Origin: Ensifer sp. PDNC004
GTDB lineage: Bacteria > Pseudomonadota > Alphaproteobacteria > Rhizobiales > Rhizobiaceae
Direction of reading: 5' to 3'
DNA: 64,000 nt
Assembly (NCBI RefSeq): GCF_016919405.1
Contig: NZ_CP070353.1
Coordinates: forward strand, 868,001-932,000
Each line of letters begins with the position of its first letter. Position 1 is the stretch's first letter. The notes below the pieces were generated by a model, which made no database searches, was not told the DNA's origin, and saw only the letters and a program-made list of their open reading frames with translations. The translations under genes and the position numbers were made by a program. Shown piece by piece: positions 40,196 to 48,570 of the stretch.

Positions 40196-41335
40196 TCAGC
40201 GTTTGTAGGTTTGTTTGACGAAGGGAAGGGCAGCGACCGCCAGGGGCAGGTACTTGCCGCGCACTTCCGCAAAAAGGGTGGTGCCGACGTCCGTGTGGCC
40301 GGCATCGACATAGCCCATCGCGACGGGGCCATCGACGGAGGGGCCGAAACCGCCCGAGGTCACCTGACCGACCGGGGTCTTGCCCTCGGCATCGGCAAAG
40401 AGATTGGCGCCGCCGCGAACCGGCGCGCGTCCCTCAGGTTTCAGGCCGACGCGGCGACGCGAGGCGCCGTCAGCGAGCTGCGAGAGGATGCGGTCGGCAC
40501 CGGGGAAGCCGCCCGCCCGGGCGCCGCCGGCGCGTCGCGCCTTCTGCATCGCCCATTCGATGGCGCCCTCGACCGGCGTGGTCGTGGTGTCGATGTCGTT
40601 GCCATAGAGACAAAGGCCCGCTTCCAGACGCAGCGAATCGCGCGCGCCAAGACCGATCGGCTTGACATCGGGATGTTCCAGCAGCCGTTGTGTCACATCG
40701 ACGGCGGAAGCTGCGGGAATGGAAATCTCGAAACCGTCCTCGCCGGTATAGCCCGAGCGCGAAATGATGCAGGTGACGTCGTGAAGGTCCGCTTCGGCGA
40801 CATCCATGAAGCGCATGCCGGAAACATCGGCCCAGAGTTCGCCAAGAACGGCTTCGGCATGCGGTCCCTGCAGCGCGATCAGCGCGCGGTCGTCGAGCAT
40901 GGTGACGTCGCAGGTGTCGGCAAGGCCGGACTTCAGATGCTCGAAATCCTGATCCTTGCAGGCGGCGTTGACAACGAGGAACAGGTGATCGCCGCGGTTG
41001 GCGATCATCAGGTCGTCGAGGATGCCGCCTTCGGCATTGGTGAAGATCGCATAGCGCTGCCGGCCTTCGCCAAGACCGAGAACGTCCACCGGCACCAGCT
41101 TTTCAAGCGCAAGCGCTGCGTCCTCGACCTTGCCGGACTTCGGACGCACGATGACCTGGCCCATATGCGAGACGTCGAAGAGACCGGCGGCAACACGGGT
41201 GTGCTGGTGTTCCTTCATCACGCCATCGGGGTACTGCACCGGCATGTCGTAACCGGCAAAGGGTACCATGCGCGCGCCCAGCGAAAGGTGCAGCGCATGC
41301 AGCGGCGTCTGTTTCAAATGAGGATTGTTTTCCAA
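40196..41335 (-). CDS. gcvT: Aminomethyltransferase, T protein of glycine cleavage
   Basis: 379 aa. Transfers the methylene unit to tetrahydrofolate with release of ammonia. FSM-type motifs are seen: [21 protein letters not shown] at about residues 14-34, [10 protein letters not shown] (about 51-60), [13 protein letters not shown] near residue 195, and [19 protein letters not shown] 41335 has GGAGG upstream. It is the first gene of the operon and lies behind the tandem glycine riboswitch. Confidence 0.97.
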   Translation of the reverse strand: MENNPHLKQTPLHALHLSLGARMVPFAGYDMPVQYPDGVMKEHQHTRVAAGLFDVSHMGQVIVRPKSGKVEDAALALEKLVPVDVLGLGEGRQRYAIFTNAEGGILDDLMIANRGDHLFLVVNAACKDQDFEHLKSGLADTCDVTMLDDRALIALQGPHAEAVLGELWADVSGMRFMDVAEADLHDVTCIISRSGYTGEDGFEISIPAASAVDVTQRLLEHPDVKPIGLGARDSLRLEAGLCLYGNDIDTTTTPVEGAIEWAMQKARRAGGARAGGFPGADRILSQLADGASRRRVGLKPEGRAPVRGGANLFADAEGKTPVGQVTSGGFGPSVDGPVAMGYVDAGHTDVGTTLFAEVRGKYLPLAVAALPFVKQTYKR

Positions 41336-41403
41336 ATCCGGCCTCCAGGTCTGGCGCTCCCGCGCCGGCTCACACTTCCGGCGTCAATCGCCGTCGATTC
41401 GAG

Positions 41404-41556
41404 CCCCCTCTGTCCCTTTGCCTGAGATTGTTATCCCTTCGGCGAGCGTTAAAACGCTTCTCTCCAGAGTCCTACCGGCACCTTGCTGGTCCTTTGGCCT
41501 GAGAGTTTCCGGGGCGGTTGCTCCTTCGGCACCGGTTTGAGCCGGCTTCTCCCAAC
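41404..41556 (-). promoter_or_regulatory. Tandem glycine riboswitch (two aptamers)
   Basis: On the minus strand aptamer 1 reads GGGAGAAGCC ... GCCGAAGGAGCAA ... AACTCTCAGGCCAAAGGACC, then the linker, then aptamer 2 with CTCTGGAGAG ... CGCCGAAGGGATAA ... AATCTCAGGCAAAGGGACAGAG. These are the hallmark paired blocks of the gcvT class. Its 3' edge is about 70 nt before the gcvT ATG. The region between (hairpins CGGCG...CGCCG) is the likely expression platform. Glycine binding is expected to turn the gcv operon on. Confidence 0.95.
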
Positions 41557-41726
41557 AAGATCGTCTCCAGATAACGGCGAAGGCGGGATGTTGGCAAGGG
41601 GGCGGTGTCGCGCTGAAACACATTTTTGTCGCACGACCAAAAGACGCAGCCGAGCCGGGTGCGGCAATTCTGCCTTTGCATTCTTCTCCGGTTGAGGATA
41701 ACCCAAGACAGATACTGGGGATAACC

Positions 41727-42116
41727 ATGACAGGGCGCGACGGAAAATTCGGGATAGCAGTGCGGCTGATCGCCGTCTTTGCGCTCGTTTTCCTGACCTT
41801 CGCCCACAAGCCGCTCAGCGCCAAGAAACTGAGCCCGGCTGAAATTTCCGCCTATCAGCTGCCTGACGGAACGATCGCTGAAATCTGCTTCGGCATGGAT
41901 GGCGTCGACCATGAAAGCGGCAAGGGCCAGGCGATGGCCCCGATCTGCGAGGCCTGCCGTCTTTCGGGCTCCATTCTGCTGCCGGCTCCGCCAACCGAGA
42001 GCCTTCGCGCCGAAACGGGCGCGTGGCAGGTTTCTCCGATCGCCGCTGTAAACGCGGCACCCCATCAGCATCTGCGGCTGCTGCCGCCTTCGCGCGGGCC
42101 TCCAGCGCGCTCGTAA
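41727..42116 (+). CDS. Small exported protein, DUF2946-like
   Basis: 129 aa from ATG 41727 (MTGRDGKFGIAVRLIAVFAL), GGGG upstream. N-terminal hydrophobic segment at about residues 10-26 that may be a signal peptide or anchor; then a small domain with a CxxC motif (PICEACRLS at about 70-78) and a histidine-rich end (APHQHLRLLP). The pattern resembles DUF2946 proteins that accompany copper genes. It lies 95 nt before the DUF1775-PCuAC fusion gene, supporting a copper-linked role. Function not established. Confidence 0.65.
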   Translation: MTGRDGKFGIAVRLIAVFALVFLTFAHKPLSAKKLSPAEISAYQLPDGTIAEICFGMDGVDHESGKGQAMAPICEACRLSGSILLPAPPTESLRAETGAWQVSPIAAVNAAPHQHLRLLPPSRGPPARS

Positions 42117-42211
42117 TTCTCCTCTCGCATCCCAATACAATTTGCCGCGTTCAAGCGGCTTGGACCACCGGACATCGGGCAAAGCCCGGCGCGTGGTCAG
42201 GAGATTACGAC

Positions 42212-43198
42212 ATGACAAAGACCAGGATCGCTTCGCTTTCGCTCGGCCTTACCCTTGCCGCAAGCGGCATCGCCCACGCCCACGCCACCTTCGAGAAGGA
42301 CACGGCGCCGGTGGAGAGCACCTTCAAGGCGGTGCTGCAGGTTCCCCATGGCTGCGACGGCAAGCCGACGACGGAAGTACAGATCAAGCTGCCGGAAGGT
42401 TTCGTCTTCGCCCAGCCGCAGCCGAAGCCCGGCTGGGAGATCGAGATCATCAAGGGCGACTACCAGAAAACCTACGACAATCACGGCAAGAAGGTCACAT
42501 CCGGCCCGCTGGAGATCCGCTGGAAGGGCGGCAATCTTCCCGACGAATATTACGACACCTTCGTCGTGCGCGGCAAAGTCTCGGGCTTCGACAAGGAGAC
42601 GGTGCTCGCCTTCCCGACCACGCAGCTTTGCGGCACCGAAGGCAAGGTCGTCTGGGACCAGGTGGCGGCCGAGGGCCAAAATGCGCATGACCTGAAAAGC
42701 CCGGCGCCGACCGTCACGGTAACGATGGCCGATGCCGCCGATCCGCATGCTGGCCATGGCGGGCATATGGCTACAGCCGGCGGCTCGGCGAAGGTCGGCG
42801 ATCTCGATATCACCGGCGGCTCGGTTAAGGCCATGCTGCCCGGTGCCAAAGTCGGTGGCGGTTTCCTGACGATCAAGAACGGTGGGGCAGGTGAAGATCG
42901 GCTCGTTGCTGTCGAGAGCCCCGCGGCCGCACGGGTCGAGATCCATGAGATGAAGATGGAAAACGACGTGATGCGGATGCGCAAGCTGGACGACGGCGTG
43001 GCATTGCCGGCCGGCGAAACGGTCGAGCTCAAGGCCGGCGGCCTGCACCTGATGTTCATGGACGTGAAGACGCCCTTCAAGGAAGGCGAAACGGTTCCCG
43101 TCACGCTCGTCTTCGAAAAGGCCGGCAAGGTCGATGCGACTTTCCCGGTGGGCTCGGCCAAGGGCGGCGAGGCAGCCGGCGGCCAGAAGCATCATTGA
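42212..43198 (+). CDS. YcnI (DUF1775) - PCu(A)C fusion, periplasmic copper protein
   Basis: 328 aa from ATG 42212. Signal peptide of about 24 residues ends before HATFEKDTAPV, so the mature protein starts with a histidine as in YcnI. The first domain (about 25-165) is DUF1775; a His-rich linker (HAGHGGHMA) follows; the second domain (about 190-315) is PCu(A)C with the copper set H-E-M near residue 244 and HLMFMD near 278. PCu(A)C chaperones deliver Cu(I) to the CuA site of cytochrome oxidase; YcnI binds copper. A fused pair implies copper capture and transfer by one protein. Confidence 0.9.
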   Translation: MTKTRIASLSLGLTLAASGIAHAHATFEKDTAPVESTFKAVLQVPHGCDGKPTTEVQIKLPEGFVFAQPQPKPGWEIEIIKGDYQKTYDNHGKKVTSGPLEIRWKGGNLPDEYYDTFVVRGKVSGFDKETVLAFPTTQLCGTEGKVVWDQVAAEGQNAHDLKSPAPTVTVTMADAADPHAGHGGHMATAGGSAKVGDLDITGGSVKAMLPGAKVGGGFLTIKNGGAGEDRLVAVESPAAARVEIHEMKMENDVMRMRKLDDGVALPAGETVELKAGGLHLMFMDVKTPFKEGETVPVTLVFEKAGKVDATFPVGSAKGGEAAGGQKHH

Positions 43199-43219
43199 CC
43201 CGAGAAATCGCGATGCCGC

Positions 43220-43576
43220 TCAAGCGGCGTCGCTCTCATCCTCCTGGCCGGCGGGTTCATCCTGCCGGCCTTCGTTTTCCTGCTTCTCGGAACCACCGTC
43301 GTCGTCGCGCATGAATTCGAGATAGCGGCGCAGGGCTTCGGATTCCGAGCGCTCCGGCAGACGCCCGTCGGCCGTGGCCAGCATGAAAGAGAGGGGCAGG
43401 GCGCCTTTGGTGTTGGGGATCGAGACTGGCGTCAGCTTGGGCTCTTCGGTGCGCCGCGCCGAGAGCAACGTGATCGCTTCGTCGGTCGGACCGTCGCCAC
43501 GCACGCGTGCGGACGGCTTCAGCGCTTCCGCCGCATAGGCCGCCGTCGTTGCGGATACTGTGACGATCTGAGTCAC
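43220..43576 (-). CDS. Small hypothetical protein with acidic tail
   Basis: 118 aa from GTG 43576, AGGAAAG upstream. An alpha-helical N-terminal half (TAAYAAEALKPSARVRG) and a C-terminal quarter dominated by E, D, Q and G (GGSEKQENEGRQDEPAGQED). No domain recognised. It lies tail-to-tail with the copper fusion gene, 21 nt apart. Could be an uncharacterised small regulatory protein. Confidence 0.55.
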   Translation of the reverse strand: MTQIVTVSATTAAYAAEALKPSARVRGDGPTDEAITLLSARRTEEPKLTPVSIPNTKGALPLSFMLATADGRLPERSESEALRRYLEFMRDDDGGSEKQENEGRQDEPAGQEDESDAA

Positions 43577-43774
43577 GTCTTTCCTGCCTTCCCGTTAGCA
43601 ATCCACTCTTGTCGCTCAGTTTCACCTGAAGGCGAGTAAAAACTGGTGGTTGCATTTTAGGAAAACTCTAACGATGGTCGCCGCGACCCGTGCGGAGCGA
43701 GCCGGCACATCACTAATACTTGCGCGATCGCTAAAGTTAAAACACACTCGTTCTAATAGAAACGGGAGGTTGTG

Positions 43775-44203
43775 ATGACCGAGCGAAGCATGCTGGAATT
43801 CAGGGTGCGGGCCCTTTATCTCGCCCGCAATGTGAACGACCTCGACACGATGATGGCGCAACTCGATCCGGACTTCAGCTTCCGCATCGTCGGAAGCGGC
43901 AGGCTCGGCACGATGGCGCTTGCCGTCAACACACCGGAAACGGTGCGCGACAGTTTCGCGACGCTCGTCAACAATTGGGACCTGAGCGAGATGGAGATGG
44001 TCGGCTGCTATGCCGATGGTGATACCGTCGTCGTCCACCGCGCCGGCTTTGTTCGCTTCATCCCGTCGCAGACCCGCGAGCGAACCGAGATCATCGACAA
44101 GTTCACGTTCCGCGACGATCGGATCGTCGACCTGACGGAGTTCGTCGATACCCTGTTTGTCGCCGAAACGATCGGGCTGCTGAAAGAGCCGGCCGTCGCC
44201 TAG
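43775..44203 (+). CDS. NTF2-like / SnoaL-type small protein
   Basis: 142 aa from ATG 43775, with GGGAGG 5 nt upstream. Short cone-shaped NTF2 fold is suggested by the helix opening (RALYLARNVNDLDTMMAQL) and beta strands such as SFRIVGSGRL and DTVVVHRAGFVRF with an end FRDDRIVDLTEFVD. Members bind small hydrophobic ligands or act as isomerases; here no catalytic residues are obvious. Its stop overlaps the stop of cbpM on the other strand. Confidence 0.75.
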   Translation: MTERSMLEFRVRALYLARNVNDLDTMMAQLDPDFSFRIVGSGRLGTMALAVNTPETVRDSFATLVNNWDLSEMEMVGCYADGDTVVVHRAGFVRFIPSQTRERTEIIDKFTFRDDRIVDLTEFVDTLFVAETIGLLKEPAVA

Positions 44204-44514
44204 TCCTCTTCGGCGCGCGACAGGATGAGCTTTTGAACCGCCGGCTCCTGGGAGCGAATGGCGTTCATCAACACGGTCAGGCGGCCACGCAGGCTGTGGA
44301 CCTGGTCGAGCAGCCGCATGGCCACGTCGACGCCGTCGTCATTGACGCCCATGGGGCCCGTCAGATCCTGGATCAGCCGCGCGCGCGCAAGGTCGGCATC
44401 CTCGAACAGCCAGCCGGCGTCGGCCTCCTGGGGCATCAGCCAGCGCTGCTCGACCCAGATGCGCAAAACCTTGACCTCGATATCCAGATGTTCGCAGAAT
44501 TCACGGTCGTTCAT
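44200..44514 (-). CDS. cbpM: CbpM, modulator of CbpA
   Basis: 104 aa. MerR-like helix-turn-helix fold: EFCEHLDIEVKVLRIWVEQRWLMP at the N-terminus (about 5-28), then DADLARARLIQDL. CbpM binds the J-domain of CbpA and blocks its action with DnaK and its DNA binding. Its start is 3 nt after the cbpA stop, the standard cbpA-cbpM order. Confidence 0.9.
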   Translation of the reverse strand: MNDREFCEHLDIEVKVLRIWVEQRWLMPQEADAGWLFEDADLARARLIQDLTGPMGVNDDGVDVAMRLLDQVHSLRGRLTVLMNAIRSQEPAVQKLILSRAEED

Positions 44515-44517
44515 AGG

Positions 44518-45432
44518 TCATCCTCCCATGCCCTTGCGCGGATCTTCCGTCTTGCCGGCGGCCCAGCCTTCGACGAAGGCCGAAAGCGCCGGGTCCGGGG
44601 TCTGCGGCAGCACGATCTTCAGGCTGACATAGGCATCGCCATGGCCGCCGCCCGGCTTGTGCAGTCCCTTGCCCTTCAGCCGCAGCGTCTTGCCGCTGTT
44701 GGTGTGCGGATTAATCGACACGTTGACGGCGCCATCGATCGTCGGAACGCGGATCTTGCCGCCGAGCACCGCCTCGCTCAGCGATATCGGTACCTCGTAG
44801 CGCACGTCGTCGCCATCGGTGGCAAAGAGCGGATGCGGGCGGACGCGAATGTCGATCAGCGCGTCGCCGGCCGGTGCGCCATCGCGACCCGGCTCGCCCT
44901 TGCCGCGCAGCCTCAGCGTCTGGCCGTCACGCGTGCCGGGCGGAATGGTCAGGTCGAGCGCCGGTCCGCCGCCGGGCAGGGTGATCTGGGTCTTGGTGCC
45001 GTTCGCCGCGTCGAGAAATGCGATCTCCATCGAGAAATGGGTATCGCGACCGCGCTGGCGCTGCTGCTGTCCGCCCGCACGCCGCGAAAAGAAGCTCGAA
45101 AAGATATCGTCGGCCTCGGCAAAATCCGAAAAGCCATGCGCACTTTCGTAGCGTGCCCCCGTATCTCCGGATTGGGCATAGTCGCGGTAATAGTGCCGGG
45201 GCGGCGTTTCCGCTCCGGTTTCGTCGATCTCTCCGCGATCGTATTTTCCGCGTTTGTCCTCGTCGCCAAGCAGGGCATAGGCCGCTGAAACCGCCTTGAA
45301 GCGGTCTTCCGCGCCCTTGTCTCCCGGGTTGAGATCCGGGTGCAGCTTCTTGGCAAGCTTGCGATAGGCGCTCTGGATGTCCTTTTGCGTCGCGTCGCGG
45401 CTGACACCGAGCGTTTCGTATGGGCTCGTCAT
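44518..45432 (-). CDS. cbpA: DnaJ-like co-chaperone / DNA-binding protein CbpA
   Basis: 304 aa from ATG 45432 (MTSPYETLGVSRDATQKDIQ). J-domain at residues about 1-68 with HPD at 31-33; then a G/F-poor linker with an RGRDTHFSMEI region and the two C-terminal beta-domains (LRLKGKGLHKPGGGHGDAYV). No zinc-finger cysteines, as expected for CbpA. Stimulates DnaK and can bind curved DNA in stationary phase. Confidence 0.93.
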   Translation of the reverse strand: MTSPYETLGVSRDATQKDIQSAYRKLAKKLHPDLNPGDKGAEDRFKAVSAAYALLGDEDKRGKYDRGEIDETGAETPPRHYYRDYAQSGDTGARYESAHGFSDFAEADDIFSSFFSRRAGGQQQRQRGRDTHFSMEIAFLDAANGTKTQITLPGGGPALDLTIPPGTRDGQTLRLRGKGEPGRDGAPAGDALIDIRVRPHPLFATDGDDVRYEVPISLSEAVLGGKIRVPTIDGAVNVSINPHTNSGKTLRLKGKGLHKPGGGHGDAYVSLKIVLPQTPDPALSAFVEGWAAGKTEDPRKGMGG

Positions 45433-45659
45433 GCGATCTCCTTTGGGCGAGCGCGGATCGACCACGTTTGCCGTGCCTTGCCGGGCTGGCGGGTGCGTCT
45501 TCAATCGCTCGTCTAACAGCATAGAGCAGATTTGCGCCCGCGACAGGGGCGAAGACGCCGCGCGACTCCACCATTTCGCGAAAGAGGGCGGTCTGCTACA
45601 ATCGGTCGCGCAAATGAGCGCTTAAGGGGCGGTACGCCCCGAATCTTCGGGAGGTCGAT

Positions 45660-45902
45660 ATGTCCGTCCGCCTGCAACTCGCGATCATGGTCGGCCTGAT
45701 GGTCAACGCCATCCTGTTCGCCATCGGGATCCTCATCGTTCTTTCGGTGCCGGCCCTCACGGCCAACGCCAAATATGCGATCCCGGTCGTGGTCGTCAGC
45801 TGTTTCCTGATCACGCCCTTCATCGCCTGGATCATGGCGCCGCGACTTCGGCTGCAATACTGGAGAGAACGCGAACAGACGAACCGGCAGCATCCGATCT
45901 AG
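45660..45902 (+). CDS. Small membrane protein, two predicted helices
   Basis: 80 aa from ATG 45660, GGGAGG upstream. Hydrophobic segments at about residues 8-32 (AIMVGLMVNAILFAIGILIVL) and 40-58 (AIPVVVVSCFLITPFIAWIM), then a basic tail (RLRLQYWREREQTNRQ). Starts divergently from cbpA, 227 nt away. No family name recognised; probably a small stress or membrane-associated protein of Rhizobiaceae. Confidence 0.7.
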   Translation: MSVRLQLAIMVGLMVNAILFAIGILIVLSVPALTANAKYAIPVVVVSCFLITPFIAWIMAPRLRLQYWREREQTNRQHPI

Positions 45903-45961
45903 CGGCCCATTCATCCATTGTTGACCGTGTCCGGGTTGTCGCCCCTTGGCGGGCGGCGGTC

Positions 45962-45976
45962 GATGCAGATTGCATC
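45962..45976 (+). promoter_or_regulatory. Short palindrome before the 41-aa lipoprotein gene
   Basis: GATGCA-GAT-TGCATC, perfect 6-bp arms, 122 nt upstream of ATG 46099. The next 50 nt are unusually AT-rich (TTTTGTTATACCACCATTTTAG) with a TATACC hexamer. It could be an operator over a promoter. Confidence 0.35.
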
Positions 45977-46098
45977 TCCAACGATCATACATTTTGTTAT
46001 ACCACCATTTTAGTACTTGTTTTCTAACCGGCTCCGCCGCAGATTCTCTCAAGTCTCAAGGACATAGCCGGAACGCAGGCCAGAAGGGGACCGACTTC

Positions 46099-46224
46099 AT
46101 GAGAACGATCGTATTGCTGCTCACGCTCGCCACGCTGGCCGCCTGTTCGCAAACCGCCGGTGGCCCGCCGCGCGTCGTCGGCGGCGACGGAGACTACTAC
46201 CAGGGCATCGTTGCGCCGCGGTGA
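46099..46224 (+). CDS. Very small lipoprotein
   Basis: 41 aa, ATG 46099, with GGGG 11 nt upstream. Signal peptide ends in lipobox LAAC (cysteine at about residue 16), so the mature part is only about 26 residues (SQTAGGPPRVVGGDGDYYQG). Small lipoproteins of this kind resemble entericidin-like or uncharacterised rhizobial lipoproteins. Followed by a GC-rich hairpin (about 46280-46302). No function known. Confidence 0.6.
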   Translation: MRTIVLLLTLATLAACSQTAGGPPRVVGGDGDYYQGIVAPR

Positions 46225-46279
46225 GTTCGATCGTTCCAATCGATCATTTGGGGTACCGCTCCCCTGAGCGCGCGTCCGT

Positions 46280-46302
46280 CAGACGGCGCCCTTAAAAAGG
46301 CG
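46280..46302 (+). terminator. GC-rich hairpin after the small lipoprotein
   Basis: CGGCGCC(C)TTAAAAAGGCGCCG with one bulged base. It begins about 55 nt past the lipoprotein stop. No T run after it, so termination is only suggested. Confidence 0.35.
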
Positions 46303-46327
46303 CCGCGTTCCGTGACCTCGGCTTGGG

Positions 46328-46525
46328 TCAAGTCCGCTCGTCGGTCCACGTCCATCTGCCATCCTCCCGGCAATCCAGCAGGGGACGGTAGAGGTCGCGC
46401 GTATCGCCTTCCTCGCCGTTGTTGATGCAGGTGATGGAACGCTCACAGAGAAGCCTCAGCGTATTGCGGAAGGTCTCACGTCCAAGCGTAGCCTCGATCC
46501 GGTCGAGAAAGAGGGCGACCCAGAA
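46328..46525 (-). pseudogene. Unidentified 3' gene fragment joined to the ABC transporter remnant
   Basis: On the minus strand an open frame from about 46525 down to a TGA at 46328-46330 reads FWVALFLDRIEATLGRET, NTLRLLCERSITCINNGEEG and ends DGRWTWTDERT. It is in a different frame from the ABC transporter that precedes it and does not look like part of that family. It appears to be the C-terminus of another protein brought into contact by a deletion. I do not recognise its family. Confidence 0.5.
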
Positions 46526-47101
46526 CGATCGTCATGTATGAGCCGCAGGCGGCATAGAGCACGGCAACGGCAAACAGCAGCGGACTGATGGACCAGAGCA
46601 CGCCCGAGAACGTCACCACCGTCAGCGTGCTGCTGAACAGCATGATGATGTAGGAGAGCGTGGTGACCGTAAGGCCTGGATGTCCTCGGATATCCGCTGG
46701 TCCGGATGGCTCAGCCTGCCCGAGACCTCGAGCCGGTAGTAAGCCTCGTCTTCCAGATAGATGTCGACGGCGCGGCGGGTCAGGAATTCGCGCGAGAGCA
46801 ACGCCAGCCGTTCCTCCACGAAGCGCGCAGTGACACCGACGACGGTCAGCACCGCAAAGACGCAGACATAGAAGACGGCTTGCCGGATGAATTCGTTCAT
46901 CTGGAGCTCGGCGATCGCCGTCATGAAATTGCGGCCGACATAGTTGTTGACGACGTTGAGGCCGTTCAGGCCGAAGAGCAGCAGCATGAGCCCGAAGAAC
47001 ATCAACCGAGCGCGGCCGCCAACTTCGGAGGTCAGGAAAATTCGGACAGCCCGTGCGAAGCGAAGTGCGGTTGTTCTGATCGGCACTGGCTGGCTGTCCA
47101 T
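46520..47101 (-). pseudogene. Decayed ABC transporter (ABC_membrane_2 / YddA-SbmA type), truncated
   Basis: Starts intact at ATG 47101 (MDSQPVPIRTTALRFARAVR) and encodes the family membrane domain with SHPDQRISEDIQA at about residues 130-142. At about 46670-46674 one base is missing; the next frame continues the protein clearly (TVTTLSYIIMLFSSTLTVV, then SGVLWSISPLLFAVAVLYA) until about 46525, where it ends in a foreign sequence. The ATPase domain is absent. Intact relatives are about 580-600 aa exporters or peptide importers. It lies 25 nt after the glucoamylase gene, so they were once an operon. Confidence 0.85.
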
Positions 47102-47126
47102 CAGAGTACCTTTGTTGCGTTGGCCG

Positions 47127-48446
47127 TCAGAGCCAGCCGCCGGAAAAGCCCGCCCGCCTCAAGCCCACCACCAACGGCTCGCACCGGCGCATGATGTTCC
47201 AGAGCAGGCCGGTCCTGTAGTTCTCGATCATCAGCACCACCGGCCCCTGGTCGACGCCGAAGTGATAGGGGCTGACCCACCAACCGGTTTCGCTTCCCTC
47301 CACCGGAAAGCTTCTGTTGAAGGAGGGCTTGAAGCCGTAGAGCTTGGTCATGCCGAGGTTCATGCGGGCGCAGTTCCAGACCGTCGGGATGACGATCTCC
47401 GGCGCGAAGGGCAGGGAGGCGACCACCGCCCAGGGCGACACAGTGCCGTCATCCGGACCAAAGGGTGCGCAGCGGGCGATGTAGTCGAAGAACTCCCGCT
47501 CGACGCCGTTCACCATGCCCTTTGTCCAGCCCGGACCATCGCTTGCGGTGAAGCCCCAGCAATGTTCGCCGTAGCCGACGAAATTCAGCGGGTTTCGGAT
47601 GGCATATTCCTGCTGGACGAAGGTGGCATGGCGACTGTTCTGGAAATAGTCGCTGTTGTGCTCGCGCATGAACTCGTCGCGGATGCGGCGGAAGTCGATC
47701 CACATGTGCGAGAGCTGGTGGGTGAAGAGCGGTCCCGAATAGAGCAGCTCGCGCCCGTAAAGGTTCCGCCAGTCGTAGCTTGCGGTGTAGGCGGTGTAGG
47801 CTTCCGGTGGCAGTGGATGGGTCGGCGAGCCGAGGCCGAGGATGTAGAGCAGCAACCCTTCGTCGTAACCGCGCCAGCGGTAGGGGATGAAGCCGTTTTC
47901 TGGCCGCCAGCCATGGGTCAGCGTCAGCCCGTGGTCGCACGCCCAGTTCCAGTCGGCCCGTTCATAGAGCGCGTTGGCCAGCCGGCGAACCTCGGCTTCC
48001 TCAGCGCTGTCGCCGTCGAAATAGGCGGCGACCGTCAATGCGCCCGCAAAGAGGAAGGCAGAATCGATCGTCGACAGCTCGCACTCCCACACCCGCCGGC
48101 CGGTCTCGATGTCGAGGAAGTGGTAGAAGAAGCCCTTGTAGCCGGAAGCGTCGGGTTCCGGCCCTTGCGGGCATTCAAAGAGGAACTGCAGCCGTCGACG
48201 CGCGATCTTGGCGGCGAACTTGCGAATGACGATGCCGCGCTCGACCAGCACCGGGATCGTCGCGAGCGCCATGCCGACTGCGGCGATGCTTGCGGGTGCG
48301 TCTTCCTGAGTCTTGTCACGAACCAGGCCGTTGTCCGGGTTGGTGCAGTGGAGATAGTAGAGCAGCGTCGTGAACTGCAACCGGGCAAGATCCTGCTCGG
48401 TCGGCATCCGGTTCAGTTCGGGATCTGTCGACAGCAATTCCGACAT
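47127..48446 (-). CDS. Glucoamylase family protein (PF10091 glycoamylase-like)
   Basis: 439 aa from ATG 48446; a TTG at 48521 is an alternative. Matches the glycoamylase-like domain found in NdvB-type cyclic glucan synthases and stand-alone proteins: QFTTLLYYLHCTNPDNGLV, EDAPASIAAVGMALA, and later WRGYDEGLLLYILGLGSPTHP. The (alpha/alpha)6 toroid with conserved D and E residues is expected to cleave glucans. No signal peptide is visible, so it is probably cytoplasmic. Its neighbour upstream is phosphoketolase; downstream is the decayed ABC transporter. Confidence 0.85.
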   Translation of the reverse strand: MSELLSTDPELNRMPTEQDLARLQFTTLLYYLHCTNPDNGLVRDKTQEDAPASIAAVGMALATIPVLVERGIVIRKFAAKIARRRLQFLFECPQGPEPDASGYKGFFYHFLDIETGRRVWECELSTIDSAFLFAGALTVAAYFDGDSAEEAEVRRLANALYERADWNWACDHGLTLTHGWRPENGFIPYRWRGYDEGLLLYILGLGSPTHPLPPEAYTAYTASYDWRNLYGRELLYSGPLFTHQLSHMWIDFRRIRDEFMREHNSDYFQNSRHATFVQQEYAIRNPLNFVGYGEHCWGFTASDGPGWTKGMVNGVEREFFDYIARCAPFGPDDGTVSPWAVVASLPFAPEIVIPTVWNCARMNLGMTKLYGFKPSFNRSFPVEGSETGWWVSPYHFGVDQGPVVLMIENYRTGLLWNIMRRCEPLVVGLRRAGFSGGWL

Positions 48447-48570
48447 GGCAGCCAGCCGCAATGACGATGAGGGTTCATTCGTATCGGATGCGCGAGACGC
48501 CCCTTGCGGAGCGGCTCGCAAGCCCAGGCAAGCCGGGGAGGGCGACCGTCAATCCAGCCGTGCGCGGGCC

